Positions 32,560-43,025 of a stretch of 64,000 nucleotides of DNA are shown here, piece after piece. The number at the start of each line of letters is the position of its first letter. Position 1 is the stretch's first letter. Origin of the DNA: Pollenia angustigena (taxonomy: Eukaryota > Arthropoda > Insecta > Diptera > Polleniidae); the NCBI GenBank assembly GCA_930367215.1, contig OV884056.1, positions 255,095,127 to 255,159,126 of the forward strand. The letters run 5' to 3'. The position numbers and the translations under genes were made by a program. The notes under the pieces are model-generated. The model made no database searches, was not told the DNA's origin, and saw only the letters and a list, made by a program, of their open reading frames with translations.

Positions 32560-33600
32560 CCGCCAGGCTCAGCACTTGCAAAGCGAAATTAAAGTTAACT
32601 ATTAGTATAATCAAATCCGTCAAAGGGTTTTGAAAAGTTAGTTCAGGTTCTCGAAATATGGGCCGCTAAAGTTTTTGAATTTTTTTAAAAGGCGTTTGGT
32701 ATAAGTCAAAAAAATATATACTAAATGTACTCTTGAGTATGGCGATTCTTTTCTTAGAATTTATTAAACCTCTAACTCTCATTTTAAGGGGTCAGTTTTG
32801 TCTTTTTTCCCAACTCTTACACAAAAGTATGCTAAAACGGCACTTTGAATGGTTAAAAAGTTCAACGAATGTTTTTTGCATCAAATATCACTTAAACCAA
32901 AAGTTCGTGTGATGTACTTAAAACGGATTTTCGAAAATTCGGGCATTGAAATTTTTTAATTTCTTAAAAAGGCGTTTGGTGCAAGTCAAAAAAAAAAAAA
33001 AAAAAACTTAATGTAATTCTGAGCTTAACCCTTCTGCACTCCTTGGGTCAATTTGACCCAATTTTGGTTTTCAAACGCAAAATTTGTCCCTTTTAATATA
33101 AGATATGGACGTGAAACTTCAATTTATCCATTACAGGGACAAAAATTATAAATTTAAATGAAAATAATAAAATTTTAGTTTTTCCTTCCCCCTCCAAAAA
33201 ACACGATTTACACACATTTAATATCCTTTGGGTCAATATGACCCAACATGCGATACTGCAAGTTTAATTCCACTTTAAAATTTGTTTTCTATTGAATTGA
33301 GTTCATCTTCATTCAGAATCATCGATCAATAATTTTTTCGGTCAAATAATCAATAGAATCGCTTTTGTTTTTATTACACTTAAATATGAAATGCTGTTAA
33401 CATTTTATTGTTGGGTCATATTGACCCAAAGGATCATAGGAAGGGCACATATCCAAGGGATGCAGAAGGGTTAAAAACTTTTTCAGATGTCTTCAGTAGA
33501 ATTGTATTGTGATTTTTTTCTTAGAATATATTAACCCTCTAACACTCATTTTAAGGGGTAATTTTTTAACTTACACACATAAATATACTAAGACGGCACT
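32560..33600 (+). repeat. Two diverged tandem units of ~280 bp, second split by a MITE
   Basis: TTAAAAAGGCGTTTGGTRYAAGTC-like sequence occurs at 32685 and 32965. TTTCTTAGAATWTATTAA followed by CTCTAACWCTCATTTTAAGG occurs at 32750 and 33515. YACACAAAAGTATGCTAA-like sequence occurs at 32820 and 33585, followed by CGGCACTTT. Removing the 33029-33470 MITE restores the order in the second unit, so the duplication is older than the insertion. The units are non-coding. Confidence 0.7.
33029..33470. mobile_element. piggyBac-type MITE with GGGTCAnnnTGACCC palindromes
   Basis: The ends CCCTTCTGCACTCC and GGGATGCAGAAGGG lie between TTAA sites (33025-33028, 33471-33474). Close to each end, and once in the middle, is a palindrome of the form TGGGTCAATTTGACCCA (33044-33061, about 33228-33246, about 33414-33430). 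It is 442 bp long and non-coding. The interrupted tandem repeat around it confirms that this is an insertion. Confidence 0.9.
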
Positions 33601-33604
33601 TTTG

Positions 33605-34655
33605 AGTATTTCTGAAACAAATTTTACTAGGGGTCTTTTAAGCCCGCTAGGTAATAATAAATGAGTAAAGGGAAAAGGAGAATAGTTCGGAGTCCTGAAA
33701 ATTTGCGACTACTTAGCATCGAATATTTTAAAGACAATCAACTTTAATCGTATCAAAAAAGCTTCGAAAGTGTTAAAAACACAGTCACTCCTACATACTG
33801 TTCTACTAGAATAGACCATTAGAGTGCGTGTGAAGATATTTTATAAAAGAATACGAAAATCTGGCCATCCCCTGTTGTGGTTCTGTCAAATTAGATGCGA
33901 AAGCAATAACATGTTAGACCCGAACTTGAAGAAAATGTCGCTGAAAAACTTAGGTTTTCAAATGATTTCTGTCGTATCTGAGAAACTTTTTTCTTCCGCA
34001 ACTCTGGTTCAAACGAATTTGCTAAATCATCTGTTTCTCTAAAAGTTGGAAAAATAATTTGTTTTAATACTCACAGCGCAATAGGGGGTATTATAAGTTT
34101 GAGCTGATGTTTGTAACACCTTAAGATAATGGTCGTAGATCCACCGTTAAGCTTACGTATAACGATCGACTTCCAATTATTTTTTGTATCGATTTAACGT
34201 TGTCAGTCTGTCCGTCCGGCTATAAACAAAGTATCAAATTGTCACAAGAACTTAAGTTAGTGGTAAGATTCGGTTCATAGTTTCACATGCCGCCCATATA
34301 AGTATTTTCTTTTAGGAAAACATTCTTTGTAACCATAAATCATCTTAAATATTAAGTTGATATAAGATTAAATTTGGTCGAAACTTGTTTTATGGAAATT
34401 TGAATTATCTTAAATTATTGCACCATAGCTCCCATACAAATACTTCTCCCAAAAATAGCTTTTAATGTTTTATGCTTACAAGGTAATTTTTATTTGTATA
34501 CATATTTTATTTCCGATTTTTTGAAACTTGTTTCTTAACTTTCCAAAAAAAGCTGATGCATTATTATTCATTTGTCAATAAATTTAAAGAAATCGCCAAT
34601 TTCCAGCGATCTAATTTTGGCAAAAATCCACAACTTTGGTCTTAGATATAATCTT
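33605..34655 (+). repeat. Fly dispersed repeat fragment; otherwise no gene
   Basis: 34060-34400 resembles the left half of 59857-60566 and the repeat at 41960: GGGTATTATAAGTTTGAGCTGATGT-like start, TAACGATCGAC, GTCTGTCCGTCCGGCT, then TTCGGTTCATAGTTTCACAT. The 72-codon frame at 33824-34042 has no known motif. Nothing else is recognised. Confidence 0.6.
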
Positions 34656-34917
34656 TGGCGGCATGACATAACCCCCTAAAATATAACCCCCCCAAAAAAT
34701 AATGAAATAACCCCCCAAAGCTTGGGGCATTATTTCATATGCAATAAAGCCCCAATTTTGAAAATGATATAAGCCCCAACGAAATAAAATAATGCCCCAA
34801 ACATAAATGAAATAATTTCCTAATTTTTGGGGGCTAATTTCATATGAAATAAAACCCTAATTTCTGAAATTAAAAAGAGCCCAATATATGTAATGCAATT
34901 AATAGATCATGATATGA

Positions 34918-34968
34918 TGTACCAAACACGAGCTTCGCCAACTAAGGCTTTTCTGCATAGCCAGCCTT
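34918..34968 (-). repeat. ~80-bp module, partial copy 2
   Basis: GTACCAAACACGAGCTTCGCC and TTCTGCATAGCCAGCC-type sequence is the reverse complement of the front part of the module at 775-853. The distal part is missing. Confidence 0.7.
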
Positions 34969-35047
34969 CGGCCAGGCGCAATGACTTTTTCCTCCATGGT
35001 ATACCAAACACCGGCTTCGCTAACTAAAGCTTCTCTGCATAGCGCCA
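34969..35047 (-). repeat. ~80-bp module, copy 3
   Basis: GGCCAGGCGCAATGAC, CCTCCATGGTATACC, CACCGGCTTCGCTAACTAAA and CTTCTCTGCATAGC form a full-length reverse-complement copy of the module. It lies directly after the partial copy, in the centre of the foldback element. Confidence 0.8.
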
Positions 35048-35082
35048 GGGTTTTCTCCTCTATAGTATAAAAATGCCGACTT

Positions 35083-35162
35083 GGCCTGGCTACGCAGAGA
35101 AGCTTTGGTTAGCGAAGCCGTTGTTTGGTAAACCATAGAGGAAAAAGTCAATGCGCCCGGCC
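35083..35162 (+). repeat. ~80-bp module, copy 4
   Basis: The copy starts GGCCTGGCTACGCAGAGAAG, continues TTAGCGAAGCCG and ACCATAGAGGAAAAAG, and ends GCGCCCGGCC. It is in the same orientation as 775-853 and opposite to copies 2 and 3, so the centre of the element can itself fold. Confidence 0.8.
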
Positions 35163-35457
35163 AAAGGCCTGTTATGCAAGGTAGCTTTATTTATCCGTAT
35201 ACCAAAGTGGATAAATACTTGCGCACAAAATTATTTTCATTTTAAATTTGAAAATGAAATAATCCTCCAAAAATTATATTGGGGCCTTATTTCATAATGA
35301 TTTTTTGGGGAATAATTTCATATGAAATAATACCCCAATTCAAAAAATGACATAACCCCCCAAAAATCGTTATTGTGGTTCTCTGTAGAATCTTTTGGGG
35401 GGTTATTTCATAATTTTTTTGGGGGGTTATATTTTGGGCGGTTATTTCATGCCGCCA

Positions 35458-36984
35458 TAATATTTCACTTATTGGACGACTGATATATCATAAAAATTAT
35501 TTAACCAAAAAATAATCAGAAGGAATGTTATTGGACTTAAATCTCTTACAACACAAACAACATCATTTTTTCGCATTAAACATAAATTGTTGCAAATCTG
35601 ATCAATAACTATTAGCAATTCCATATATTTAATATAAAATTACTAATTTTGTATAACTAAAAATAAAACTAAATCGGTATCGGTATTGTAAAAACTCCGA
35701 TAAATAGGAAACCTTATAATGACAACTGCAATTGCTTTTTATGAATCACAGTTAATAATAAATATAAATATAATACAGAATATAGCAACACCAAAGAAGC
35801 AAATAGTTAGTTGTTGTTTTCATTGCCACTGTAAACATTCACAGTTCTCCAACAAATTTAAACCGAACTCACGTTTTGCTCCCCACTACTAACAACAATA
35901 AAAAAATAAAGGAACAAAATAAACCAGTTTGTCCGTTGGCCTTAATTAAATTTAAATATTTTATCACCGAAAAATTGCTTGTTGCAAGATGGCTAAAAAA
36001 ACAAACAAAAAAAAAAAAAACTGTTGAAACTTAGTGCAAATATGGTTGGTACATGTGAATACGAAATTTACCAAAGAACATATTTCAACGTAAAAATTTT
36101 GTTTGGGCATTCGTTTACTTTGGACAGACAGTTTCTGTTGTTGTTGTTAACTTACCACACTTCACATTCAATTGAGTTGAATAATTGCCACATGCTTTAT
36201 GACCAACAGTTTTTGACACTTTTTCATTTGCTGTTTGTTTTTTGTTTGTATGAAGGGACATAAGGGACCCAAAATGGAAGTGAGAGACGAAATGAAAACT
36301 TTCTACAACCAACAAAGGGTTAATCCAATTTTAATCTTTTATTTAAATAATACTGATAAGGAGGCTTAAGTTAAGCAAGCAGGTCTAGCCAAAGATGAAA
36401 GCAGAATATTGCAGCTTAACAGTGCTGCCATTTTTGCTATTCGATAGATTTTAAATAAAATACAGTTTTTAGTGTCTAGTTCTTCGGAGCAGTTTGGGAT
36501 TGAAAACCAGCGCAATTGGATAAGTAGGGAAAGAGTAAACCCTAATGTGGAAAAATCACCCTAAAATCTTGGTATTTCTGTTAAAAAAAACTTACATCAT
36601 GTGCTGGTGGAATGACCCAATTATTCTTAAAATGTTCACAAATAAATTTTATATGTCATATATATACTAAATATAAAGCCAATAATAATATCGTGGTGAA
36701 ATTTGGTTCAATTTAGCTTTGACTTTTATCTAGAAATAACATCATGCAAACGTGTGAAAATCGGTCCATATTATCTTAAAGCGCTTAAAAGACGCTAAGG
36801 ACTAAGTCCCTTATTAAATAATTTCCGGAAACACAAAGAAACTAAGTCATTAAAATTGGGGAATTTCTTCATTATGAATTTAAATCCAAAGTTCTAAAAT
36901 GAAAATCACTAAAAATATAAAATAGCTTCCAAAACAAAATGAACTTAAACCCCATAAATGGCACCTTGCAGCACAATGATATAC
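35458..36984. other. No recognised gene
   Basis: The DNA is AT-rich. 36500-36570 and 36660-36800 resemble parts of the fly dispersed repeat family (GATTGAAAACCAGCGCAA, GTGAAAATCGGTCCATA). Overlapping short frames at 36024-36315 show no motif. A weak chance remains that 35700-36300 is unique host DNA. Confidence 0.45.
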
Positions 36985-37980
36985 GGCTCCGTGCAATAGC
37001 TCCCAGGTGCAATAACTACCAAGAAAAAAATGAAATTAGACCCAACAATTTTTCATACAAATGTGGCAGTAATTTTATTATGAAATAGCTCCCAACCCTC
37101 TCGGTTTTATTTCATTTCTTTGGCAGTTATTTCATTTTTTTGGCTGGGAGTTATTTCATAATGATAAAACAATCCAAATGAATTTAGTCCCCGAAAAAAA
37201 ACGTGGGAGTTATTTCATTTTATTTTGGTTTTCGGTATTATTTCATTTGCTGTGGAAGTTATTTCGTTTTCAATTTTTTGCAATTTCTTAAAATTTTTTA
37301 ACATTTTAAACGGTATTTATAACGGGATAGCTTAAACAGTTGCTACTCATACATTTGGAATATTTTGAAAAGGTAAAGGATGTATGTTAAAAACGTGAAA
37401 AGAGGCAGAGTGAAGAAGAAAATCCTTGAAACCGGCTGAAGAATGGATATACAAAGAAGCTTTAGTCAGCGAAGCCGGTGTTTGTTATACCATAGAGGAG
37501 ATAATCCTTGTACAAACGATGGTGCCATATGTATGGGTATTGAATTAAATACTCTCTTTTTGACATGCAAGCAACTTAAAACTTGCAATAGCTGCGTGCT
37601 TAAACTGCAGGCAACTGCCATTACAAGAGGTCAGGATACAATAGTCGAGGACTCAATATAATTTTTTTGGTAAACTGATAAGTTAATATTCAAGTAAAAC
37701 GAATATATAATAAATTTCTTTGGGAGTTCTTTAATATTTTTTATTTTTTTTTTTTGTCTTATTTCATTTCTTTTCGATGGACGGTTTTTTCAGTATTTCA
37801 TAATGAAACAACTCCCAAAAGTTGGGGTTTGTTTCATTTTAGACTTGGAAATTATTTAATTTTTTTGGGATTCATTGCTTTTTTCCAGTTTGGGAATTAT
37901 TTCATTTATTTTGGGATTTATTTCATTGGGAGGTATTGCACTGGGACTAATTGCACCTGGGGCTTATTTCGCAGAGCCTG
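36985..37980. mobile_element. Foldback element, GGCTCCGTGCAATAGC ends
   Basis: GGCTCCGTGCAATAGCTCCC and AGGTGCAATAAC on the left pair with GTGCACTGGGAC-like, TTGCACCTGGGGC and GCAGAGCC on the right, with ATATA/ATATAC outside both ends. The arms contain TTATTTCATTTTTTTGG-type units like those in 34656-35457. A decayed copy of the ~80-bp module lies at the centre (37431-37526). The right arm is cut by the start of the 4,255-bp duplication at 37909. Confidence 0.7.
37431..37526 (+). repeat. ~80-bp module, decayed copy 5
   Basis: ACCGGCTGAAGAATGGATAT, AAAGAAGCTTTAGTCAGCG, AAGCCGGTGTTTGTTATACC, ATAGAGGAGATAATCCTTG match the module in order. The tips are degraded. Confidence 0.7.
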
Positions 37981-38137
37981 ATATACATGTGTCTGTCTCT
38001 ATTTTTAAGAAATAAAACAAACAAAAAAATTTTAAACAAAAAGTGGAGTAAGAATACAGTAATAAATAAAACATTTTTGCAGATCTAATGGCAAGTTATT
38101 CTAAATATATCGATACTTTCCCGTTAGAATGTATTAA

Positions 38138-38770
38138 AGGCGCCCGTACACGACATGTATTTGTCATCTGACATGTAAATTTTCAAGTCACATGTAATTG
38201 TTCATGTCTGTCAAAATTGCTGTTTTACATAAGGTTTATAATATTCGGTCACAAACGTACATGTAATTTGCTTCTGACATTGTCTCTGTTTTTTTCGCAT
38301 TGTTATTGCAGAAGCCAAAGTAGTTCTCGGTTTCAAAATAGCTTGCTGCCGCCACGAAAATATTTATTTGCGCCGTAAAATAATTTAGTCATCTTAACAT
38401 TTTTTTCTTTTATTTTAAAGATACCAATTTAGAATTTTATAATGAAACGGGTTTTATGTATATATTTACATAAATTCTATACAATGGTAAGATGAGCATA
38501 CATATCTTGGTATTGTAAAATATTAACTTCAGCCGGCTAATTATTCCGTCAATAGTTGACGCCGCTGCCAGTTTCTTCCCGGCATAGATTTCTGATGTCA
38601 GATGGTTTGTCAGAAGAAAATAGAGCACGCTCTAATTTAAATTTTGTCAGATGACTTTGCGTCTGACTTTTACAGAAGCAAAGTTAAAAAGGTAACACAC
38701 GACATGTATGTGTTTTGCAGTGGGAAATTTGACATGTCAGATGACAAAAACATGTCGTCTATACGCTCCT
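38138..38770. mobile_element. Harbinger-type MITE, copy 1
   Basis: AGGCGCCCGTACACGACATG (38138) pairs with CATGTCGTCTATACGCTCCT (ending 38770), with strong pairing further in (TTTGTCATCTGACATGT / ACATGTCAGATGACAAA). TAA lies on both sides (38135-38137, 38771-38773), a PIF/Harbinger-type 3-bp target. There is no coding sequence; small frames inside are chance. Confidence 0.8.
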
Positions 38771-38773
38771 TAA

Positions 38774-40600
38774 GCGACACTTTTTTCAAAAATGACTTTT
38801 TGATGTGGAACTATACTAGAAGTTAAGCGCCACATTTTGGCCTGGGTTTCGCTGCCCTATCATGGATGCAAAGGAAACTAGAGTGAAAATAAAATTGTAC
38901 CAACCGTCAAGTTTTCTCACTGGAATAATGTTGCACCCTGTAATTTGTATTATCCGCCAAAGAAATTATGCTAAGCCACATTTTTAAATATGTTTTGTAT
39001 TCTGAAAATCGCTTTCCAAATATGTTTCTTTCAATAAAATCCCAAAATTAAATAACTAAATGAGACGTTTTTTTCGTTTCCTACCCAATTTTAGAAATGC
39101 CGCTTAATTCATTCTTACGGGAAGGTATCGATATCTTAATACATATATCAATTGAATTAACAATTAAAATAAAAAGAAAATTTCGATTGATATTGAATGC
39201 CGTAATTTGGCCGCTCGCCACTCTCGTGCAAGAACTGTGGTCGGCTGAAGCATTACTAAAATACAGACTATGATCAAATTCAATTCCGGCTAAAAATTCA
39301 TAACTTCTTCATTTGTGTGACAGAAGTGGTAGGATTATCCAATTATCCTTCTCCTGTAACCACAACTGCATAACTATATATAATAAATATTTGTCTGACA
39401 TAGCGTTATTTAAAGTTATTATTTTGTTTGCATTTTTTGAATTTCATTTTCGTATGCGAGACATAAATTGCTGTATAGAAAAAGTACCAAAAATAATTAT
39501 GTACTAGAATTTCCAAGCAGTACCAAAATATGCTTGAGAGCAACTTTAAGAGGACAATCCACTTTAAAATTAAATAAAAAGTGTTTTCGAGCTCCTGTAC
39601 TGAAATTTTGTAACTTTTAACGACAATAAATTGTCCTTAAGTAGTCAAAATTTGTTAAGAGCTATTCTTAAAACCTCTTCTTTTTTTTGGTTTAAAGTAA
39701 AAACATACTTTTCATTTAATTAATTTCAAAAGGGCAGCAATTTTTATTGCAAAAAAAAATATTTTTTGTGTTCGTTAAGCTTTAATCACATCAAAATCGA
39801 AATGATTAACCATACAACTGACCACGATTTCATCTTAATGTTTTTATTTCGTCTTTAAATAATCCATTAATTTTCTCAATTTCTTCATTAATATGTTTTA
39901 AATATTCTACTGATAAATTAATTAAAGTTTTTGTCAGGAAACTTTATCCAAATATTTTAGAAACTCTTAAGAAATCATACAAATAAAGGTGTTAAGCGAA
40001 TAAGAATTATAAATCCCAGTTTAACTTGTAACTGTATTAAAGCTTAAGCAAAAATAAACAACAATAAACACCGAGTTTATCTTTTCTTACAGTCTCGACT
40101 ACAATTGGTTGATTTTTTGTCAACTCTAAACGTAGTTGTCAGTGGGTAAAGAAAAAAAAAATTAAAACTAATAACTTCATTTCATTTTGCCAATTCAGAT
40201 TAATTAACACTGTCACATACATATTTATTAAAGTATTTTTATTCATTTTTAATACTTTAAAGAAATATAAATTTGTTAGTTGGGTTTTTTTTGCTTAATT
40301 AACTAAATCAACATTTTGCTTAAACGCCTTTAAAACCCCCAGTGTGAACATAAAATTAGATGATTATTTTAAGATCGTGTGATTTTTAATTGCCAACATT
40401 TTTTTCGAAAAATAATACTAACCAACAAGGTTTTGGACTGGAGCAAACAAATATCTGTCCTAGGAAAATTTGGTGGGCTAAATACGAATCTGTAGTTGGT
40501 TTTTCTCTACCACGTCAGGTTTTCGGGATACAAAAAAGTTTTTATTCGTTTTTTAGATAAAAAAAATCACTATTTTATATAAAAATCAATAAATGAAGTA
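38774..40600. other. No gene seen (duplicated at 43029-44855)
   Basis: The interval is AT-rich, with no transposon ends and no ORF above 64 codons. Several poly-T tracts and ordinary spacer sequence lie between the MITE and the mariner-like element. Confidence 0.5.
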
Positions 40601-41517
40601 AAGGGTGGTTAAATTTCAAGGGCCGATGTTGATTTTGAATAAAACACAAACTATTTAGGAAATTATTGTTATTTTATTTTATTATGATATATTGGTATTA
40701 CTCAATTATGTATGGAACAAAATATCGGCCAAATGGGCACCGCGACCACGGCGGCACAGCTCCGATGGTCCAAATTTTCGATGACCCTGAGACATAATGG
40801 AGGTTCTATGCCGTTAATGTGCCGAATTATCTCATCCTTTAGCTCTTGAATTGTTGCTGGCTTATCGACGTACACCTTTTCTTTCAAATAACCCCAAAGG
40901 AAAAAGTACAACGGTGTCAAATCACATGATCTTGGCGGCCAATTGACATCGCCATTACGTGAGATAACACGGCCATTGAATTTGTTGCGCAAAAGAGCCA
41001 TTGTTTCGTTAGCTGTGTGGCAAGTGGCACCGTCCTGCTGAAACCACATATCGTCCACATCCATATCTTCCAATTCGGGCCATAAAAAGTTCGTTATCAT
41101 CTCACGATAGCGAACACCATTCACAGTAACTGCCTGACCGGCCTCATTTTTGAAAAAATACGGCCCGATGATGCCGCCAGCCAATAAACCGCACCAAACA
41201 GTCACTCTTTGTGGGTGCATTGGTTTTTCGACAATCACTCTTGGAATCTCATTCGCCCAAATGCGGCAATTCTGTTTATTGACGAATCCACTGAGGTGAA
41301 AATGTGCCTCACGAAGTGCACGATATGTATTTTGATTTGAACGCCCATTTTCATAATAAGTCTGGATAACTTTAACACGTTGTTGGATTGTGAGTCTCTC
41401 CATGGTTCAAATTGAGTAAGTCTGAAATAAAGAAATGTCCAATAAAATTCGGAAAAAAAACTTGGCGTTTAGGTGTGGTTCACATTCAACATCGGCCCTT
41501 ACAATTTAACCACCCTT
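40601..41517 (-). mobile_element. Mariner-like element, internally deleted, copy 1
   Basis: The TIRs AAGGGTGGTTAAATTTCAAG (40601) and TTACAATTTAACCACCCTT (ending 41517) continue inward with GGGCCGATGTTG / CAACATCGGCCC. TA lies on both sides (40599-40600, 41518-41519). The element is 917 bp; a full one would be about 1.2-1.3 kb. It encodes a shortened transposase on the minus strand. Relics of the family are at 21605-22125 and 51450-52168. Confidence 0.92.
40702..41403 (-). pseudogene. Tc1/mariner-type transposase with in-frame internal deletion, copy 1
   Basis: A 233-codon frame starts at the natural ATG (MERLTIQQRVKVIQTYYENG, a helix-turn-helix start). After ALR it jumps straight to EAHFHLSGFVNKQNCRIW. 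The second half of the DNA-binding region, the linker and the first catalytic Asp just before EAHFHL are missing, roughly 100 residues. The two later catalytic Asp are present: FQQDGATCHT (D124) and SCDLTPLYFFLWG (D161), with 36 residues between them. The usual D in TPLDFF reads Y. Without the first Asp it cannot cut DNA, but the long open frame suggests recent activity of relatives. The C-terminus is complete. Confidence 0.9.
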
Positions 41518-41959
41518 TATATGGTGTTCGGTTTCACATATAAGAGTCCAGAAATAGTCTCCCGGCATGCTTTTTTCTCAAAATCCTTGATTAGTTCTTT
41601 AAATTTTCATTTAAATCTTGGTGAGCAAGCTCCCCTTGTTTGCGCTAACTGCACTACTGCAAAAACAAAATAACGTAAATATGTATGCATGTTTTAATGA
41701 TTCTAATATTGCATATCATTTTTTTGGCAACCAAATATTTACCACGCACAAAGCAAAAATAGCTTGAATCAGTAAAACACGATCTCCCTGACATGCTTAA
41801 ACGCTACTATTATGAAGATTTAGAATGAATGTGGGCTTCTGTCAAATAAATAACTGCAAAATTGTAGTGTCAGTATTGACTGTTTTACAGTATTGCCAGC
41901 ATGCGATAAAAAGTGAACAAGACGTGATAGCCCAGATTTATATATAAATATACATATCG

Positions 41960-42163
41960 ACTAAGAACCCCTTTTTTAAAGTGATATAACGATCCGTCCA
42001 TCTGGCTGGTTGCCTGGTCACGTTAACCTTGTGCACTAAGTACAAGTTGCAATCTTGTAGATAATTTGATCAAATTCGGTAAACACACTTTTAAATTGTA
42101 CTAAGGACGAAGTCTGTGTACATGGTGAGGTCTACAATTTCACATATTCCCCATAAAAACTTT
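41960..42163 (+). repeat. Fly dispersed repeat fragment, copy 1
   Basis: AACGATCCGTCCATCTGGCT, GGTTGCCTGGTCACG, ACCTTGTGCACTAAGTACA, AGATAATTTGATCAAATT and TTTCACATATTCCCC match the 60000-60090 part of 59857-60566. The fragment ends at the duplication junction. Confidence 0.75.
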
Positions 42164-42392
42164 TTTTGGGATTTATTTCATTGGGAGGTATTGCACTGGG
42201 ACTAATTGCACCTGGGGCTTATTTCGCAGAGCCTGATATACATGTGTCTGTCTCTATTTTTAAGAAATAAAACAAACAAAAAAATTTTAAACAAAAAGTG
42301 GAGTAAGAATACAGTAATAAATAAAACATTTTTGCAGATCTAATGGCAAGTTATTCTAAATATATCGATACTTTCCCGTTAGAATGTATTAA

Positions 42393-43025
42393 AGGCGCCC
42401 GTACACGACATGTATTTGTCATCTGACATGTAAATTTTCAAGTCACATGTAATTGTTCATGTCTGTCAAAATTGCTGTTTTACATAAGGTTTATAATATT
42501 CGGTCACAAACGTACATGTAATTTGCTTCTGACATTGTCTCTGTTTTTTTCGCATTGTTATTGCAGAAGCCAAAGTAGTTCTCGGTTTCAAAATAGCTTG
42601 CTGCCGCCACGAAAATATTTATTTGCGCCGTAAAATAATTTAGTCATCTTAACATTTTTTTCTTTTATTTTAAAGATACCAATTTAGAATTTTATAATGA
42701 AACGGGTTTTATGTATATATTTACATAAATTCTATACAATGGTAAGATGAGCATACATATCTTGGTATTGTAAAATATTAACTTCAGCCGGCTAATTATT
42801 CCGTCAATAGTTGACGCCGCTGCCAGTTTCTTCCCGGCATAGATTTCTGATGTCAGATGGTTTGTCAGAAGAAAATAGAGCACGCTCTAATTTAAATTTT
42901 GTCAGATGACTTTGCGTCTGACTTTTACAGAAGCAAAGTTAAAAAGGTAACACACGACATGTATGTGTTTTGCAGTGGGAAATTTGACATGTCAGATGAC
43001 AAAAACATGTCGTCTATACGCTCCT
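42393..43025. mobile_element. Harbinger-type MITE, copy 2 (in the duplication)
   Basis: This is the same element as 38138-38770, carried along by the segmental duplication rather than inserted independently: flanks and target duplication are also copied. Confidence 0.85.

Larger units (their letters stand above)
34656..35457. mobile_element. Foldback element with central modules
   Basis: The tips TGGCGGCATGACATAACC (34656) and GGTTATTTCATGCCGCCA (ending 35457) are inverted. About 200 bp inside each end is a patchwork of AAATAACCCCCCAAA / TTTGGGGGGTTATTT-type units. The centre holds three copies of the ~80-bp GGCCGG module (two minus, one plus). There is no transposase frame. The family is unknown, but the patchwork style and the central module link it to 36985-37980. 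Confidence 0.8.
37909..42163 (+). repeat. 4,255-bp tandem duplication, first copy
   Basis: The sequence from about 37909 to 42163 is repeated directly at 42164-46418. Every landmark I compared, including four open frames and all transposon ends, is offset by exactly 4,255 and reads identically. The junction falls in a T-run (four T shared at the left breakpoint), so microhomology is available. The unit contains part of a foldback arm, a Harbinger-type MITE, quiet DNA, a mariner-like element and a fragment of fly dispersed repeat. Confidence 0.95.

Noticed and set aside
37443..37661. 72-codon frame over a copy of the ~80-bp module
   Set aside because: The frame is not kept in the other module copies.
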